This document shows positions 48,794 to 57,246 of a stretch of DNA of 59,942 nt, piece by piece; positions within the stretch are counted from its first letter, which is position 1; each line of letters begins with the position of its first letter. The stretch is taken from the IMG/VR virus record IMGVR_UViG_3300033981_000848, positions 1 through 59,942 of that record; one strand, given 5' to 3'. Both the position numbers and the translations under genes were made by a program. The notes below the pieces were generated by a model, which saw only the letters and a program-made list of their open reading frames with translations, had not been told where the DNA came from and did not search any database. The stretch comes from a virus.

Positions 48794-49134
48794 CAGTCTT
48801 CAATTTTTAAAGTTTTTATCATCCATTCTGTAGGTGTGTTTATATTATCCACCCACTCTTTAGCACTTGGAATATAACCATTGCAATCTTCCTTTACATG
48901 TTGCTCTCCAACATATCTTGTGTATACAGTTTTACCTTCTGAATTTTCAAAACTTGGTCCAAACTTTTTCTCACATTCAAATATTCCTTCACTGTGGTGT
49001 CTGAACATTCTATGTTTACTATGTCCTATCCAAGCTTTAGTTTCATCAAACCAGTTATGAATCTCTATGTAATCAATTGGAAAACCTCCCCACTTTCTAG
49101 CAGAGGATTTTGCATGTTGCCAAGGATGTGACAT
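48793..49134 (-). CDS. DUF6915-like small phage protein
   Basis: 113 residues, His- and Trp-rich. The pattern HPWQHAKSSARKWGGFPIDY, IHNWFDETKAWIGHSKHRMF, RHHSEGIFECEKKFGPSF and GEQHVKEDCNGYIPSAKEW is that of the DUF6915 family found in phages and mobile elements. The conserved histidines (HRMFRHH, GEQHV) suggest a metal or catalytic site; function unknown. Overlaps the neighbour upstream by one base. Confidence 0.78.
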   Translation of the reverse strand: MSHPWQHAKSSARKWGGFPIDYIEIHNWFDETKAWIGHSKHRMFRHHSEGIFECEKKFGPSFENSEGKTVYTRYVGEQHVKEDCNGYIPSAKEWVDNINTPTEWMIKTLKIED

Positions 49135-49529
49135 TAGTCTTCTGTTTTTCTAAATAAATTACCTTCATGAAAAAACTCATCATACTCAACTCTTCTAATG
49201 TTGTTTTCTACATTATATTCTCCGGAAGGAACTAGTATAGATAATGTACCACTACCACCCTCATTATTCCACCAATCTTCTATGGTATCAAGAATTGTAT
49301 CTGTAGTAAAGTTTTCTATATTGTTTGCAAGTTCATTACTTAAGTTTCTTAGATTCTTAGAATCCCAAGATAAATTTTGAACTTCAATAAGTGAAACACC
49401 CTCTTTATCTGTATACATCATATCTTCTATACAACCACTATCTCCTCCACCTTCATAACTTATTCTAATACCAGTAACCCCCAGATCCGCTAACTGGATC
49501 AAGGTTTGCATTAATTCTTGTTCTGTCAT
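49134..49529 (-). CDS. DUF6878-like small phage protein
   Basis: 131 residues. The segments ISYEGGGDSGCIEDM and IEDWWNNEGGSGTL match the GEGDSG ... WENNDGGxGT pattern of the DUF6878 family. Function is unknown. The neighbouring DUF6915-like gene follows directly, and both types are often carried by phages and conjugative elements. It begins two bases after the GIY-YIG-like gene ends. Confidence 0.72.
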   Translation of the reverse strand: MTEQELMQTLIQLADLGVTGIRISYEGGGDSGCIEDMMYTDKEGVSLIEVQNLSWDSKNLRNLSNELANNIENFTTDTILDTIEDWWNNEGGSGTLSILVPSGEYNVENNIRRVEYDEFFHEGNLFRKTED

Positions 49530-49531
49530 AA

Positions 49532-49957
49532 TTATTTGAATTTGTAAAACCTACCTAAAATATTACCATTTAGGAATTCTTGTTTTTCAAGTACTTCATA
49601 GATAAACTGATGTTTAGTCTCCTGATAAGTAAGCTCCATCTGAGAATAACATATCCTAAGAATTTCTCTTTTGATAGGTACTCCTGATTTGTGAGCATCT
49701 TTAAGAATCTTATTACTACTGTAATAATTCATAAAGTCAGGTTTCAGTTCTCTTTTGTACTTTTTTAATCTTTTATCTGTAGACATAGCCAGAGCTTTTT
49801 TGCCAAGAGGTCTTTTGACATTAGCAAAGAAGTTTTTCTTACCTACATATAAAACTGATTTTCCATCTATAATAGCAGACATTATATAAACAAAGCCTAC
49901 TGCTCCATCTGGAATTTGTTTGTCATCAAACTCTTTACCTTGATATATCCAACTCAT
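49532..49957 (-). CDS. GIY-YIG-like endonuclease
   Basis: 141 residues. VYIMSAIIDGKSVLYVGKK gives the two-strand GIY-YIG signature (VYI - 11 residues - YVG), followed by a basic region (RPLGKKALA), a helix with LKPDFMNYYSSNKIL, a conserved Glu in TYQETKHQF and an Asn in LNGNILGRF. Such small phage proteins include stand-alone homing-type endonucleases and repair nucleases; which applies here is not clear. It overlaps the primase gene by four bases (ATGA). Confidence 0.7.
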   Translation of the reverse strand: MSWIYQGKEFDDKQIPDGAVGFVYIMSAIIDGKSVLYVGKKNFFANVKRPLGKKALAMSTDKRLKKYKRELKPDFMNYYSSNKILKDAHKSGVPIKREILRICYSQMELTYQETKHQFIYEVLEKQEFLNGNILGRFYKFK

Positions 49958-50937
49958 AATAATGTTTGTTTTAATAATGGCAAAAGATTATCTCTTACTT
50001 TATCTACACCATGTGTTTTAATAGAATCTGATAAATCCTTCTCAAGTTCTAACACTACATACTCAAAACCATATTTTGATTTATACTTCTCAGCAGCTTT
50101 TATACCAGCCTCATCATTATCAAACAACACACATACTTTTTGATACTTAGAACTAATGCTATTCATTATGTTCTCAGGTATCATAGTATTCTCACTGTCT
50201 GGTGCAATTACTTCTGAATTACTAATCTTTAGTTTTTGATATGCCATCAGATCTTTAAGGGAAGATGTAATTATCAAATAAGGTTTATCAAATACTAATT
50301 GTTCCGTACCCTGTATATAATCTCTTACCTTGATAAATTTACTTTCTTTAACCTTTGGCTGATAGATCTTATAGAGTGTCCCGTCTTCTCTAAAATACCC
50401 ATAGATATAGTTACCCCTGATAGTTATGCTTGACACAACATCATTTTCATCTGTCTTTGTCATCACATAATATTCTAGTGGAACAACATTATATCTAGAC
50501 AACAATCTAGAACCAATGTGAAATCCCATCCAATATTTTTGATCAAGAGTATTCCAGTGCCGCATTTCATAATCAGTAACTTTAAACTTACTGTGCTGTT
50601 TGTAAGATTTAATAGGATTATAACCATTGTTTAGAACATATTGGTTATAGTCTTCAATAATCTTATAACTTGCAGAACCTCTAGTGGATAAATTAAATAG
50701 ATTTTGGACAAGACTAATTGCATCACCACCATTACCTGAAGAAAAATCTTTAAACTTATAAATATTATTTCTGTCAATATAAATACACATAGAAGGTGTT
50801 TTCTCCCGTGTATTAAATACAGACTTTATTTTAATATCCTGACCTGTAAGTTTTTCAGTAAGGTTTAGATAGTGTTCAAATACCCACTCTCTTGGGACAT
50901 CAGCTAAATCATATATTAAATTCTTTGTAGAAATCAT
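49954..50937 (-). CDS. DnaG-like DNA primase lacking the zinc ribbon
   Basis: 327 residues. The N-terminal segment REKTPSMCIYIDRNN, then YKFKDFSSGNGGDAISLVQ, follows the DnaG CHC2 domain but the zinc-binding Cys/His residues are absent. The TOPRIM part has VCVLFDNDEAGIKAAEKY (D273, D275) and a DLSD segment, while the usual first-strand Glu is replaced in LIITSSLKDL. It should synthesise RNA primers for the DNA polymerase, with the helicase encoded upstream. Its leader contains a 13-bp GC-rich hairpin. Confidence 0.82.
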   Translation of the reverse strand: MISTKNLIYDLADVPREWVFEHYLNLTEKLTGQDIKIKSVFNTREKTPSMCIYIDRNNIYKFKDFSSGNGGDAISLVQNLFNLSTRGSASYKIIEDYNQYVLNNGYNPIKSYKQHSKFKVTDYEMRHWNTLDQKYWMGFHIGSRLLSRYNVVPLEYYVMTKTDENDVVSSITIRGNYIYGYFREDGTLYKIYQPKVKESKFIKVRDYIQGTEQLVFDKPYLIITSSLKDLMAYQKLKISNSEVIAPDSENTMIPENIMNSISSKYQKVCVLFDNDEAGIKAAEKYKSKYGFEYVVLELEKDLSDSIKTHGVDKVRDNLLPLLKQTLL

Positions 50938-50953
50938 AGCAACCCAATTTAAA

Positions 50954-50989
50954 TGTATAAGGGGAGCTAGATTAACTCCCCTGTATACA
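50954..50989 (-). other. GC-rich hairpin in primase leader
   Basis: TGTATAAGGGGAG (50954-50966) pairs with CTCCCCTGTATACA (50976-50989) with one bulged G and a 9-base loop. It sits 17 bases upstream of the primase ATG and a few bases after the SSB-like gene. No T-run follows. Confidence 0.65.
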
Positions 50990-50996
50990 AGAGCTG

Positions 50997-51686
50997 TTAA
51001 TCTAAACTGAAATCAGAAGAACCCCTAGATGGTGCTGAGAATTCATCATCATCACCAAAGTTTTCTACTGGCTTTACTTCAAGTTTTTTAAGATGTTTAG
51101 TTTCATCATACTGAAGTACTTTATCTGCACTCATTTCAGCATAAGCATATTTATTATTTTCTGCTTTTGGTAACCACATGTCATAGGCAGTATAACCAGA
51201 CTTGTTTTCATATTCCTTACCAGCAATACAGAAATCTAAATACTTATCTTTAAGTGGAGCATTATCACTAAAGTTTCTTACAAATTCTTCAATAGTATTA
51301 AACTTATTATCCTGCTCCTCAAACCATTTCATAATACCCGTTGCCTTAGATAAGTTAGCCAAGAACATCATTAGAGATCTATCTCTCTGAATTTTAATTC
51401 CAGACTTAGTTACACCATCAGCAAATGCATATTGACTAGCTTTTACCCTACCAATCTGTCCAGCATATCTACCCTTGCTTTCATCATCTTTGTCAATATA
51501 AAAGCCTTCAAACCCCTCAATTGGTTCTGTTTCAACATTAAGTATTAAATGCTTGGCACCATCAATAAATTGAAAGTTCTCCAATACAATACTATTAATT
51601 TTTAGTGTGTGGTTTCCTGGTGCAATTGTTTTTGCCATCCCACCACCCGTGTTTTCACTTACTAGATCTTTTGTGCTTAATCCCAT
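50997..51686 (-). CDS. SSB-like single-stranded DNA-binding protein
   Basis: 229 residues. The N-terminal part is beta-rich (GNHTLKINSIVLENFQFI, HLILNVETEPIEGFEGFYI), compatible with an OB-fold, and the C-terminus is a disordered acidic tail (GDDDEFSAPSRGSSDFSLD) like the interaction tail of SSB proteins. Position between the Sak4-like ATPase and primase supports a role in coating single-stranded DNA. No diagnostic catalytic motif exists for this family, so the call rests on architecture and context. Confidence 0.65.
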   Translation of the reverse strand: MGLSTKDLVSENTGGGMAKTIAPGNHTLKINSIVLENFQFIDGAKHLILNVETEPIEGFEGFYIDKDDESKGRYAGQIGRVKASQYAFADGVTKSGIKIQRDRSLMMFLANLSKATGIMKWFEEQDNKFNTIEEFVRNFSDNAPLKDKYLDFCIAGKEYENKSGYTAYDMWLPKAENNKYAYAEMSADKVLQYDETKHLKKLEVKPVENFGDDDEFSAPSRGSSDFSLD

Positions 51687-51700
51687 TTTGTTATTATTTA

Positions 51701-52420
51701 TTATTTATATACTTTATCCCAGTGAGTTATTATCTCACCATTTTTCATTTCAGAAACTACTATCTCTTCATTTCTTAAGTGCTCAGGTCTTGCACCACAA
51801 GTAACTTCTTCATTAGTTTTAAAGCTAATAATAGTTTCATTACCCTTTCTGTACATATAACCTATTGCATCTGCATTAGCGCAGATTAGAGATTTTATCT
51901 TACCCGTCAAATCTATATTTGCAGATAATACCATCTCACCTTTATCATCTACCTGCTTGTCTTTAATGTGACCAGATAGAATAATATGGGGTGCTAATGT
52001 ATCAATAAAATCTAAAACCTGAAAGAATGCTTGTCTAATATATAGATAGCCAGCACCATTTGGTAAGGTTAGAATACTATCTCCAGAATAATTCTTACCC
52101 ATTGGTGTCTTTTGGTAAAGGTTAATTGCAAGTGGCATAACCATGTCCTCCAAAGCAGTTACAGTATCAATTGTAACATACTTGTACGGATAGTTAGCTT
52201 CTTTAATTGCTTTACCAACTTCTTTCAATTCCTGCAGATTATTTGCCTTGACTTTTAGGGCTTCTACATAGTCTGCACCATTCTCTAAGTCAATAATCAA
52301 ATTATCATCAAGACCTGCAAATGCAGTTGTCTTACCAGTTTTAGGCTTAGAATAGACAATCAATCTTTTGGGATTAACTCTATCAGCTTTTACTTTCTTT
52401 GTTGGAAGTACTATACTCAT
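51701..52420 (-). CDS. Sak4-like RecA-fold ATPase (AAA_24)
   Basis: 239 residues. Walker A YSKPKTGKTT (K30), Walker B YKYVTIDTV, a sensor segment HIILSGHIKDK and a C-terminal strand set. This matches the short phage ATPases of the AAA_24 / Sak4 type, RecA-core proteins that work with SSB in single-strand annealing recombination. The SSB-like gene follows directly (14 bases), a common arrangement. It starts one base after the end of the upstream gene. Confidence 0.83.
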   Translation of the reverse strand: MSIVLPTKKVKADRVNPKRLIVYSKPKTGKTTAFAGLDDNLIIDLENGADYVEALKVKANNLQELKEVGKAIKEANYPYKYVTIDTVTALEDMVMPLAINLYQKTPMGKNYSGDSILTLPNGAGYLYIRQAFFQVLDFIDTLAPHIILSGHIKDKQVDDKGEMVLSANIDLTGKIKSLICANADAIGYMYRKGNETIISFKTNEEVTCGARPEHLRNEEIVVSEMKNGEIITHWDKVYK

Positions 52421-52421
52421 A

Positions 52422-52997
52422 TTATTTTTCTTTTAATGCTTCTGCAAGTTTTTGAAATCCACTTGCAATTTCTAATAAAATAGAACTTACCTCATTACTT
52501 TCCTGCTTTATTTTGGGAAGGAATTCCTGCTCAAAGTCTGGAAAAACACTGAGTTTAGTTTGTTTCTTTGGTTCTTCAAGCCTATACTTATCATACTGAT
52601 TGTATGGCATTTCACTCCCATCTCTAGTAACATAAACTAACTCAGAAGCAGGTATAACATATGTGATATATTCCTCACCTCTTGAGCTTGTACCCGTTTT
52701 AGTTTCATATTCTTCACTAAAATAAGGATTATATCTGTACTTAAATAGTGGTCTTTCTTCATACATTGGTACCATATCTATCTCCACTCCACTTGGATCT
52801 CTGAGAAAGTCTACTAGTTCAATATAAATATCAGAACCCCTACTAAGTTCATTCTCAAACAGCTGTATGTTTCTACCAACTTTACCCTTGCTAAAGAATG
52901 CAGTTTTAACAGTAAACTGATAAGCTGTTTTTAGATTTTGTAAGTAATCAAGGTGATGTTCCATCATCTCTTTTTCTTTTTCTCTTCTTGTATACAT
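52422..52997 (-). CDS. Protein of unknown function between helicase and Sak4-like genes
   Basis: 191 residues, charged; N-terminus strongly basic/acidic (TRREKEKEMMEHHLDYL), middle beta-like (FKYRYNPYFSEEYETKTG), C-terminal helix. No family recognised. It is placed 14 bases after the helicase gene in the replication operon and may be an accessory replication factor. Confidence 0.7.
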   Translation of the reverse strand: MYTRREKEKEMMEHHLDYLQNLKTAYQFTVKTAFFSKGKVGRNIQLFENELSRGSDIYIELVDFLRDPSGVEIDMVPMYEERPLFKYRYNPYFSEEYETKTGTSSRGEEYITYVIPASELVYVTRDGSEMPYNQYDKYRLEEPKKQTKLSVFPDFEQEFLPKIKQESNEVSSILLEIASGFQKLAEALKEK

Positions 52998-53011
52998 ATT
53001 TTTAGTTTAAA

Positions 53012-53983
53012 TTATGATGCTGTTGGTGGCGGGTCTACTTCTACTATCCTCATAATAACTCTATCAAGTTTAAAGAATGTCATACCCATAAAACCATTTC
53101 TGGATTTAAGTATGTGAAATACTAATAGATCTGGATTGTTTATAATATATCTCTCCGGACCATAAAACTTAATCTTTCTATTATAAGGGCGGTTTATTCC
53201 CAGAACAACATCAGCATGTTGTAATAAAGCATCAGAACCATATAAATCAGAATCCAGAATATAGTTTCCATAAGTACCATCCTTTGCTCTCTCAGGTGTT
53301 TCAACATTTCTGTTGAGCTGACTTAACACTAAGAATGCCACAGGAAACTTCTTCTTCATTTCTGTAAGAGCCTCACCTAGACCATATAACATCTCAAACT
53401 TATCTTTATACTTTCCACCAGTTTTAAATAAAGCTGAGTGATCTATAGTGACCAAAGTATTTGTAAATCCCTCATCTGTTTTATTTTCTAACATATAAGC
53501 ATGAATGGTAGCACACATCTCTTCCACTGTACATGGATCATACACTACATCTACCATATCATAACTTGCAGTATCTTCATAAAACTGCACACACTTCTGG
53601 AAAATACCTTTGTCAATAGGCTTACCCTTACTCATCAGAGTATTGTAATCAGAACCAACATTCATAGACAATTTTCTGATACCATTTGTTTCATCCAACA
53701 TCTCAAACTGAAACTTTAATACTCTAAACTTTTGGTCAGGATTCATCTTTATGACATCATTAACCAATTGTTCCATAAATAAAGTCTTACCAGTACCAGG
53801 CCTAGCACCAACAACTGTGATAGTCCTCCACTCCAACCCATCACAAAAAGCATCATTAAAATTTACCCAAGCTGTCTTCAATGATTTTAATTCACCATTG
53901 TGTCTAGCTTTTATTTTATAGAGAGCCTTTTTAAGAGCATCTCTTTCACTCACGGGCTTTAATGCCCTAGCATTATTATACAT
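53012..53983 (-). CDS. DnaB-type replicative DNA helicase
   Basis: 323 residues: only the RecA-like motor of DnaB, with no N-terminal collar domain. Walker A GARPGTGKTLFM (K66), the FEM segment FQFEMLDETNG, Walker B LVTIDHSALF, and the motif H3/H4 region FLVLSQLNRNVETPERAKDG with ADVVLGINRP downstream. It unwinds DNA at the fork, paired with the primase. It is preceded by a small membrane protein and a wHTH-like gene that may encode its loader. Confidence 0.9.
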   Translation of the reverse strand: MYNNARALKPVSERDALKKALYKIKARHNGELKSLKTAWVNFNDAFCDGLEWRTITVVGARPGTGKTLFMEQLVNDVIKMNPDQKFRVLKFQFEMLDETNGIRKLSMNVGSDYNTLMSKGKPIDKGIFQKCVQFYEDTASYDMVDVVYDPCTVEEMCATIHAYMLENKTDEGFTNTLVTIDHSALFKTGGKYKDKFEMLYGLGEALTEMKKKFPVAFLVLSQLNRNVETPERAKDGTYGNYILDSDLYGSDALLQHADVVLGINRPYNRKIKFYGPERYIINNPDLLVFHILKSRNGFMGMTFFKLDRVIMRIVEVDPPPTAS

Positions 53984-53994
53984 ATGTTTACGGA

Positions 53995-54192
53995 TTATGC
54001 TCTAAATTCACTATCCCCATCATCCATATAACGCTCTAATTGAACATATAACCAATGGGAAACTGTGATAAGTACCTCAATCACAATATACTGTGTGACA
54101 CTTACTTCTACTATAAATCTATTGATAATCAGGTATAGTAAAATACTACCAATTAAACCAATAAATAGCTTATGTATGTTTACTACAATCAA
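53995..54192 (-). CDS. Small membrane protein
   Basis: 65 residues with two hydrophobic segments (LFIGLIGSILLYLII; YIVIEVLITVSHWLYV) and a charged C-terminus (ERYMDDGDSEFRA), a two-pass hairpin. The only in-frame start is TTG at 54192, which overlaps the stop of the upstream gene (TTTTGATTG), so the start is uncertain. Located between helicase and putative loader genes; could anchor replication at the membrane, but this is speculation. Confidence 0.55.
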   Translation of the reverse strand: MIVVNIHKLFIGLIGSILLYLIINRFIVEVSVTQYIVIEVLITVSHWLYVQLERYMDDGDSEFRA

Positions 54193-54776
54193 AATAATCT
54201 CTCTTTAATAAATATTATCTCATCATCTGGTTTATTTAAAATCATCTCACAATAATCAGCCAAGTCTGAGTCCCATGTTTTATCACTGCTTTGTTTTCTA
54301 ATAAAATATTGAGATGTTCTCATGTATTGATAACTAATCTCTCTGTACTCCAAAACATATTTCTTTGCTGCCAATAAAACTGTATCCCAACTGTAATCAT
54401 AAGTTTCAAAGAACCATCTAAATGCATTTTCTAAATTCTTTGGATTAGATCTTGCATACTTACCACTGGCAAGTTTTATACTTGGAAATGTTTCTGAATA
54501 TTTCTTCACATTGTCCTCAAAGTTATCTCCCAATAAAGTTTTAGATGTTTTCTTCTTTGACTTCTTAAAGTATCCGTCAATCTCAGTAGTAAAGATAATA
54601 CTTTTATCTGTTAATGTCAAGTCTTCATTCAACCAACCATCAGAAATTAATCTATTAACCTCAAGCTCTTTACTTACATAAGAGCATGGTATCATGCTGC
54701 TCTTTATACAATGTAATATATAGTAACTATTTGGCGTTATACCCTCGCCAATAAATCTTAAAAATATATCTTCCAT
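54189..54776 (-). CDS. Helicase-neighbour protein, candidate loader
   Basis: 195 residues. N-terminal part looks winged-helix-like (ITPNSYYILHCIK, RLISDGWLNEDLTLTDKS). The middle has LASGKYARSNPKNLENAFRW and the C-terminal region YMRTSQYFIRKQSSDKTWDS, a pattern I recognise beside DnaB-type helicases in crAss-like phages. A helicase-loading or origin-binding role is plausible from neighbourhood only. It starts one base after the uracil-DNA glycosylase stop. Confidence 0.72.
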   Translation of the reverse strand: MEDIFLRFIGEGITPNSYYILHCIKSSMIPCSYVSKELEVNRLISDGWLNEDLTLTDKSIIFTTEIDGYFKKSKKKTSKTLLGDNFEDNVKKYSETFPSIKLASGKYARSNPKNLENAFRWFFETYDYSWDTVLLAAKKYVLEYREISYQYMRTSQYFIRKQSSDKTWDSDLADYCEMILNKPDDEIIFIKERLF

Positions 54777-54777
54777 A

Positions 54778-55479
54778 CTACCAACTAATTATAAATCCAG
54801 TTCTCTCTGCAACAGCATATTGTGCCTTTAAGAATGCATTATCTGAATTCCATTCTTTTTGTTTGTTATATGCTGCACTTGCCGGATGACTTGTAAATAT
54901 CTTGTGATTATTATCACCAACAAAGTCTGCCCATTCTTGAGCTTTCTTTCCCATGTAAAGATACACAAGATCTTTTTTATTGTGATCCAGATAGTCAAAT
55001 AAATATGAAACAAATCCTTTCCAGATATCATAGTGCTGACCAATCTTCTCAACTTGAGTTGTCAAAGATGTATTAAGCATCAGAACTCCTTGGTTAGACC
55101 ATCTTCTCAAGTCAACATCAGTACAAAGAGTAGTGCCACCATAAATAGTTTTATTGATTTCATTAAACATATATCTTAAACTGGGCTGTAGAACTCCTGT
55201 ATTACTACAACTAAAAGCAATACCATCGGCAACTCCCAACTGTGGATAAGGATCTTGACCAACTATTACTAGTTTTAATTCATTATAGGGACACTCTAAA
55301 AATGCATTAAATGCATCTTTTAGTGGCGGTGTAAATCTTTTGTTTGCATTACTTAAGTCATATAAACTTGTAAGTATGTTTTCAAATTCAATACTAAATA
55401 TATAAGGTTTAAGAACCTTACCCCAACCACTTGGTTCCAACATCTCAAATATTTTTTGTTTATACTCTTCTATTATCAT
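54778..55479 (-). CDS. ung: Uracil-DNA glycosylase, family 1
   Basis: 233 residues, normal length for the family. Motifs: GQDPYPQLGVADGIAFS (catalytic Asp76), VLMLNTSLT, and FTSHPASAAY (His198). It removes uracil from DNA. Stop codon is TAG, and the C-terminal end FIISW is where the family normally ends, which supports TAG being a true stop in this phage. It starts at ATG 55479 and is divergent from a + strand gene 30 bases away. In the phage it implies that uracil in DNA is treated as damage, at least in newly made genomes. Confidence 0.95.
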   Translation of the reverse strand: MIIEEYKQKIFEMLEPSGWGKVLKPYIFSIEFENILTSLYDLSNANKRFTPPLKDAFNAFLECPYNELKLVIVGQDPYPQLGVADGIAFSCSNTGVLQPSLRYMFNEINKTIYGGTTLCTDVDLRRWSNQGVLMLNTSLTTQVEKIGQHYDIWKGFVSYLFDYLDHNKKDLVYLYMGKKAQEWADFVGDNNHKIFTSHPASAAYNKQKEWNSDNAFLKAQYAVAERTGFIISW

Positions 55480-55509
55480 TATTTATTATATTTGTTAAAA
55501 CAATTTAGC
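55480..55509. promoter_or_regulatory. Divergent intergenic region, possible promoter
   Basis: This 30-base gap separates two divergent genes, so it should carry transcription starts. On the + strand TATATTTGT (55487-55495) matches the Bacteroidota -7 element TAnnTTTG. A TTTG at a proper -33 spacing is not evident, so the call is weak. Confidence 0.3.
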
Positions 55510-55827
55510 ATGCCAGTAAAAGTAAAAGAAATAAAAGATAATGCACTAATTGATATTAAGGTCAATAAGAACTTCTATCTAATGTCCAAAGATGCATTAT
55601 ATACAATCTTCAAGCATCTTATTGATGGTAAGAGTCAAGAAGAAAGTGTACAACACATTTTAACTAAACAATATCAAGAGCTCGGTGACTTTGAAAGAGC
55701 ATTTTATACAATTACACTTTTACTATCTGAAATAGAAAAACAAGTTCAAGAGAATCCTAATCTATATGACGAGAAGGAAGTTCTAGAACCTGATGATCCA
55801 GGTTATGTAGAACCTAAGCAAGGTTAA
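55510..55827 (+). CDS. Small protein of unknown function
   Basis: 105 residues from ATG 55510. An upstream in-frame ATG at 55456 would overlap the divergent glycosylase gene and give a hydrophobic leader unlike the rest, so the downstream start is chosen. Helical and acidic (MSKDALYTIFKHLIDGKSQE, LLLSEIEKQVQENP), tail EPDDPGYVEP. No family recognised. Its end overlaps the converging gene by 14 bases. Confidence 0.65.
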   Translation: MPVKVKEIKDNALIDIKVNKNFYLMSKDALYTIFKHLIDGKSQEESVQHILTKQYQELGDFERAFYTITLLLSEIEKQVQENPNLYDEKEVLEPDDPGYVEPKQG

Positions 55828-56188
55828 TATTTAAATCTCTACCAAGTTCAATAGCAGATTCTATTGCCATTGCTAATTCATCTTTACTACAGTCTTTAAA
55901 AGACTTACAATATTCTGCATCTCCTGCATCATAGCAGAGTCCAGAATGTTTTTTAACTATAAATTTCATTTCTTCAAATGTATAGCCAGATTCCTTGGCT
56001 AATTCTCTAATACAGGCATGTACCTTAGCTAATTGTGCTAAACTACCTGTATCTGAAGTCAGTCCCATAAAGACTTCAACCTCCTGACCTTCTTGAAGTT
56101 TATCAAGAAACAATTGATAAGAAATCTTTGTGCTTTCATTAATATACACTAACTTACCATTCTTTTTAATAAGTTTGAAGCTAAACAT
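55814..56188 (-). CDS. Conserved phage protein of unknown function
   Basis: 124 residues. FKLIKKNGKLVYINES, then LQEGQEVEVFMG, GSLAQLAKVHACIRELAKES, GYTFEEMKFIVKKHSGLC and SFKDCSKDELAMAIESAIE. The layout (beta strand, then helix with AQ and IRELA, then EEMK helix) recalls NinB-type recombination proteins, but the match is weak. Four Cys in the C-terminal half are notable. Single - strand gene between two + strand islands. Confidence 0.68.
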   Translation of the reverse strand: MFSFKLIKKNGKLVYINESTKISYQLFLDKLQEGQEVEVFMGLTSDTGSLAQLAKVHACIRELAKESGYTFEEMKFIVKKHSGLCYDAGDAEYCKSFKDCSKDELAMAIESAIELGRDLNINLA

Positions 56189-56220
56189 ATCGTATATTTT
56201 TATTATATTATTATGTACTC

Positions 56221-57246
56221 ATGAGTAAAAATCTAAAAAACAGCTTTAAAGAGAATACTAAAATTGTTTTAGAATATCTTGAAAAATTTCCCAATTCTCC
56301 TAGTAAAACTATATCACGTAAAATCTATGATGAAAATGCAGGATTCTTTACTGATCTTGAACAAGTTTATCTCAGAGTAAGATACTACAGAGGTCAAATG
56401 GGGAGTAATAATAGAAAAGCATTAAGAACCAAAGAATTTAAACAAGAACTTAAAGTTAAAGTTATGAATAATTTTGTATCACTACCATCTTCTCTTACAC
56501 AAAAAAGGGGAACATTTACATTTCCTACAGGCTGTAAGAAGCTAGGTGTAATTGGTGATCTACATATTCCCTATCATGATGAAGATGCAATAGAAACTGC
56601 ATGTGACAAAATGGAAGCAGAAGGTGTAGATAGCATTCTAATCAATGGAGATCTACTTGACTTCTATCAGCTTTCTTTTCATGAGAAAGATCCTAGAAAG
56701 GTTCATTTTAAAAATGAAATAGAAGCAGGTAAGCAGTTCTTTGAGTATATGCGCTCAAGATTCCCAGGCATTCCTATTTATTTTATACCTGGTAATCATG
56801 AAAACAGGTTTGAAAGGTATCTTAGAATAAAAGCATCTGAGTTACTTGACATGGATGAATTCAGACTAGATGTAATCCTACATGTAGCAGAATATAAAAT
56901 AGAATATATCCCATTTAGAACTAAAGTAATCTTTGGAGATTTTCTTATAGAGCATGGTGATAAAATTCCTGGAGCTGGTGGTGTTGTACCTGCTAGAACT
57001 GCATTACTAAGGCTTAAAACAAATTGTATTATTAATCACTTTCACAAAAGTTCTCAAAGCTCACAAAGAGTTTATGGAACTGGTGAACCTACAACAATTA
57101 ATGCCTATAGCCTTGGGTGTCTATGTGAACTAGCTCCAGACTATATGGAGATAAATGAATGGAACCATGGGTTTGCCATTCTAACAAAAATTGATAATTT
57201 AGTGTCTGTAAATAATTACAAAATAGAAGGCAACACAATTATCTAA
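56221..57246 (+). CDS. Calcineurin-like metallophosphoesterase
   Basis: 341 residues. Metal-binding motifs in order: GDLHIPYHD (D113, H115), INGDLLDF (D144), PGNHENRFERY (N192, H193), IEHGD (H245) and NHFHKSSQ (H273, H275). The first 90 residues form a separate helical, possibly DNA-binding domain (NSPSKTISRKIYDENA resembles a helix-turn-helix). Phosphoesterases of this class cut phosphomonoesters, cyclic nucleotides or DNA ends; fused HTH-like domains and phage context suggest a nucleic-acid substrate. TAATG overlap with the next gene. Confidence 0.88.
   Translation: MSKNLKNSFKENTKIVLEYLEKFPNSPSKTISRKIYDENAGFFTDLEQVYLRVRYYRGQMGSNNRKALRTKEFKQELKVKVMNNFVSLPSSLTQKRGTFTFPTGCKKLGVIGDLHIPYHDEDAIETACDKMEAEGVDSILINGDLLDFYQLSFHEKDPRKVHFKNEIEAGKQFFEYMRSRFPGIPIYFIPGNHENRFERYLRIKASELLDMDEFRLDVILHVAEYKIEYIPFRTKVIFGDFLIEHGDKIPGAGGVVPARTALLRLKTNCIINHFHKSSQSSQRVYGTGEPTTINAYSLGCLCELAPDYMEINEWNHGFAILTKIDNLVSVNNYKIEGNTII

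Noticed and set aside
55456-55509. Upstream start for the small + strand gene at 55456
   Set aside because: It would overlap the divergent glycosylase gene and add a hydrophobic leader made from the intergenic promoter region.
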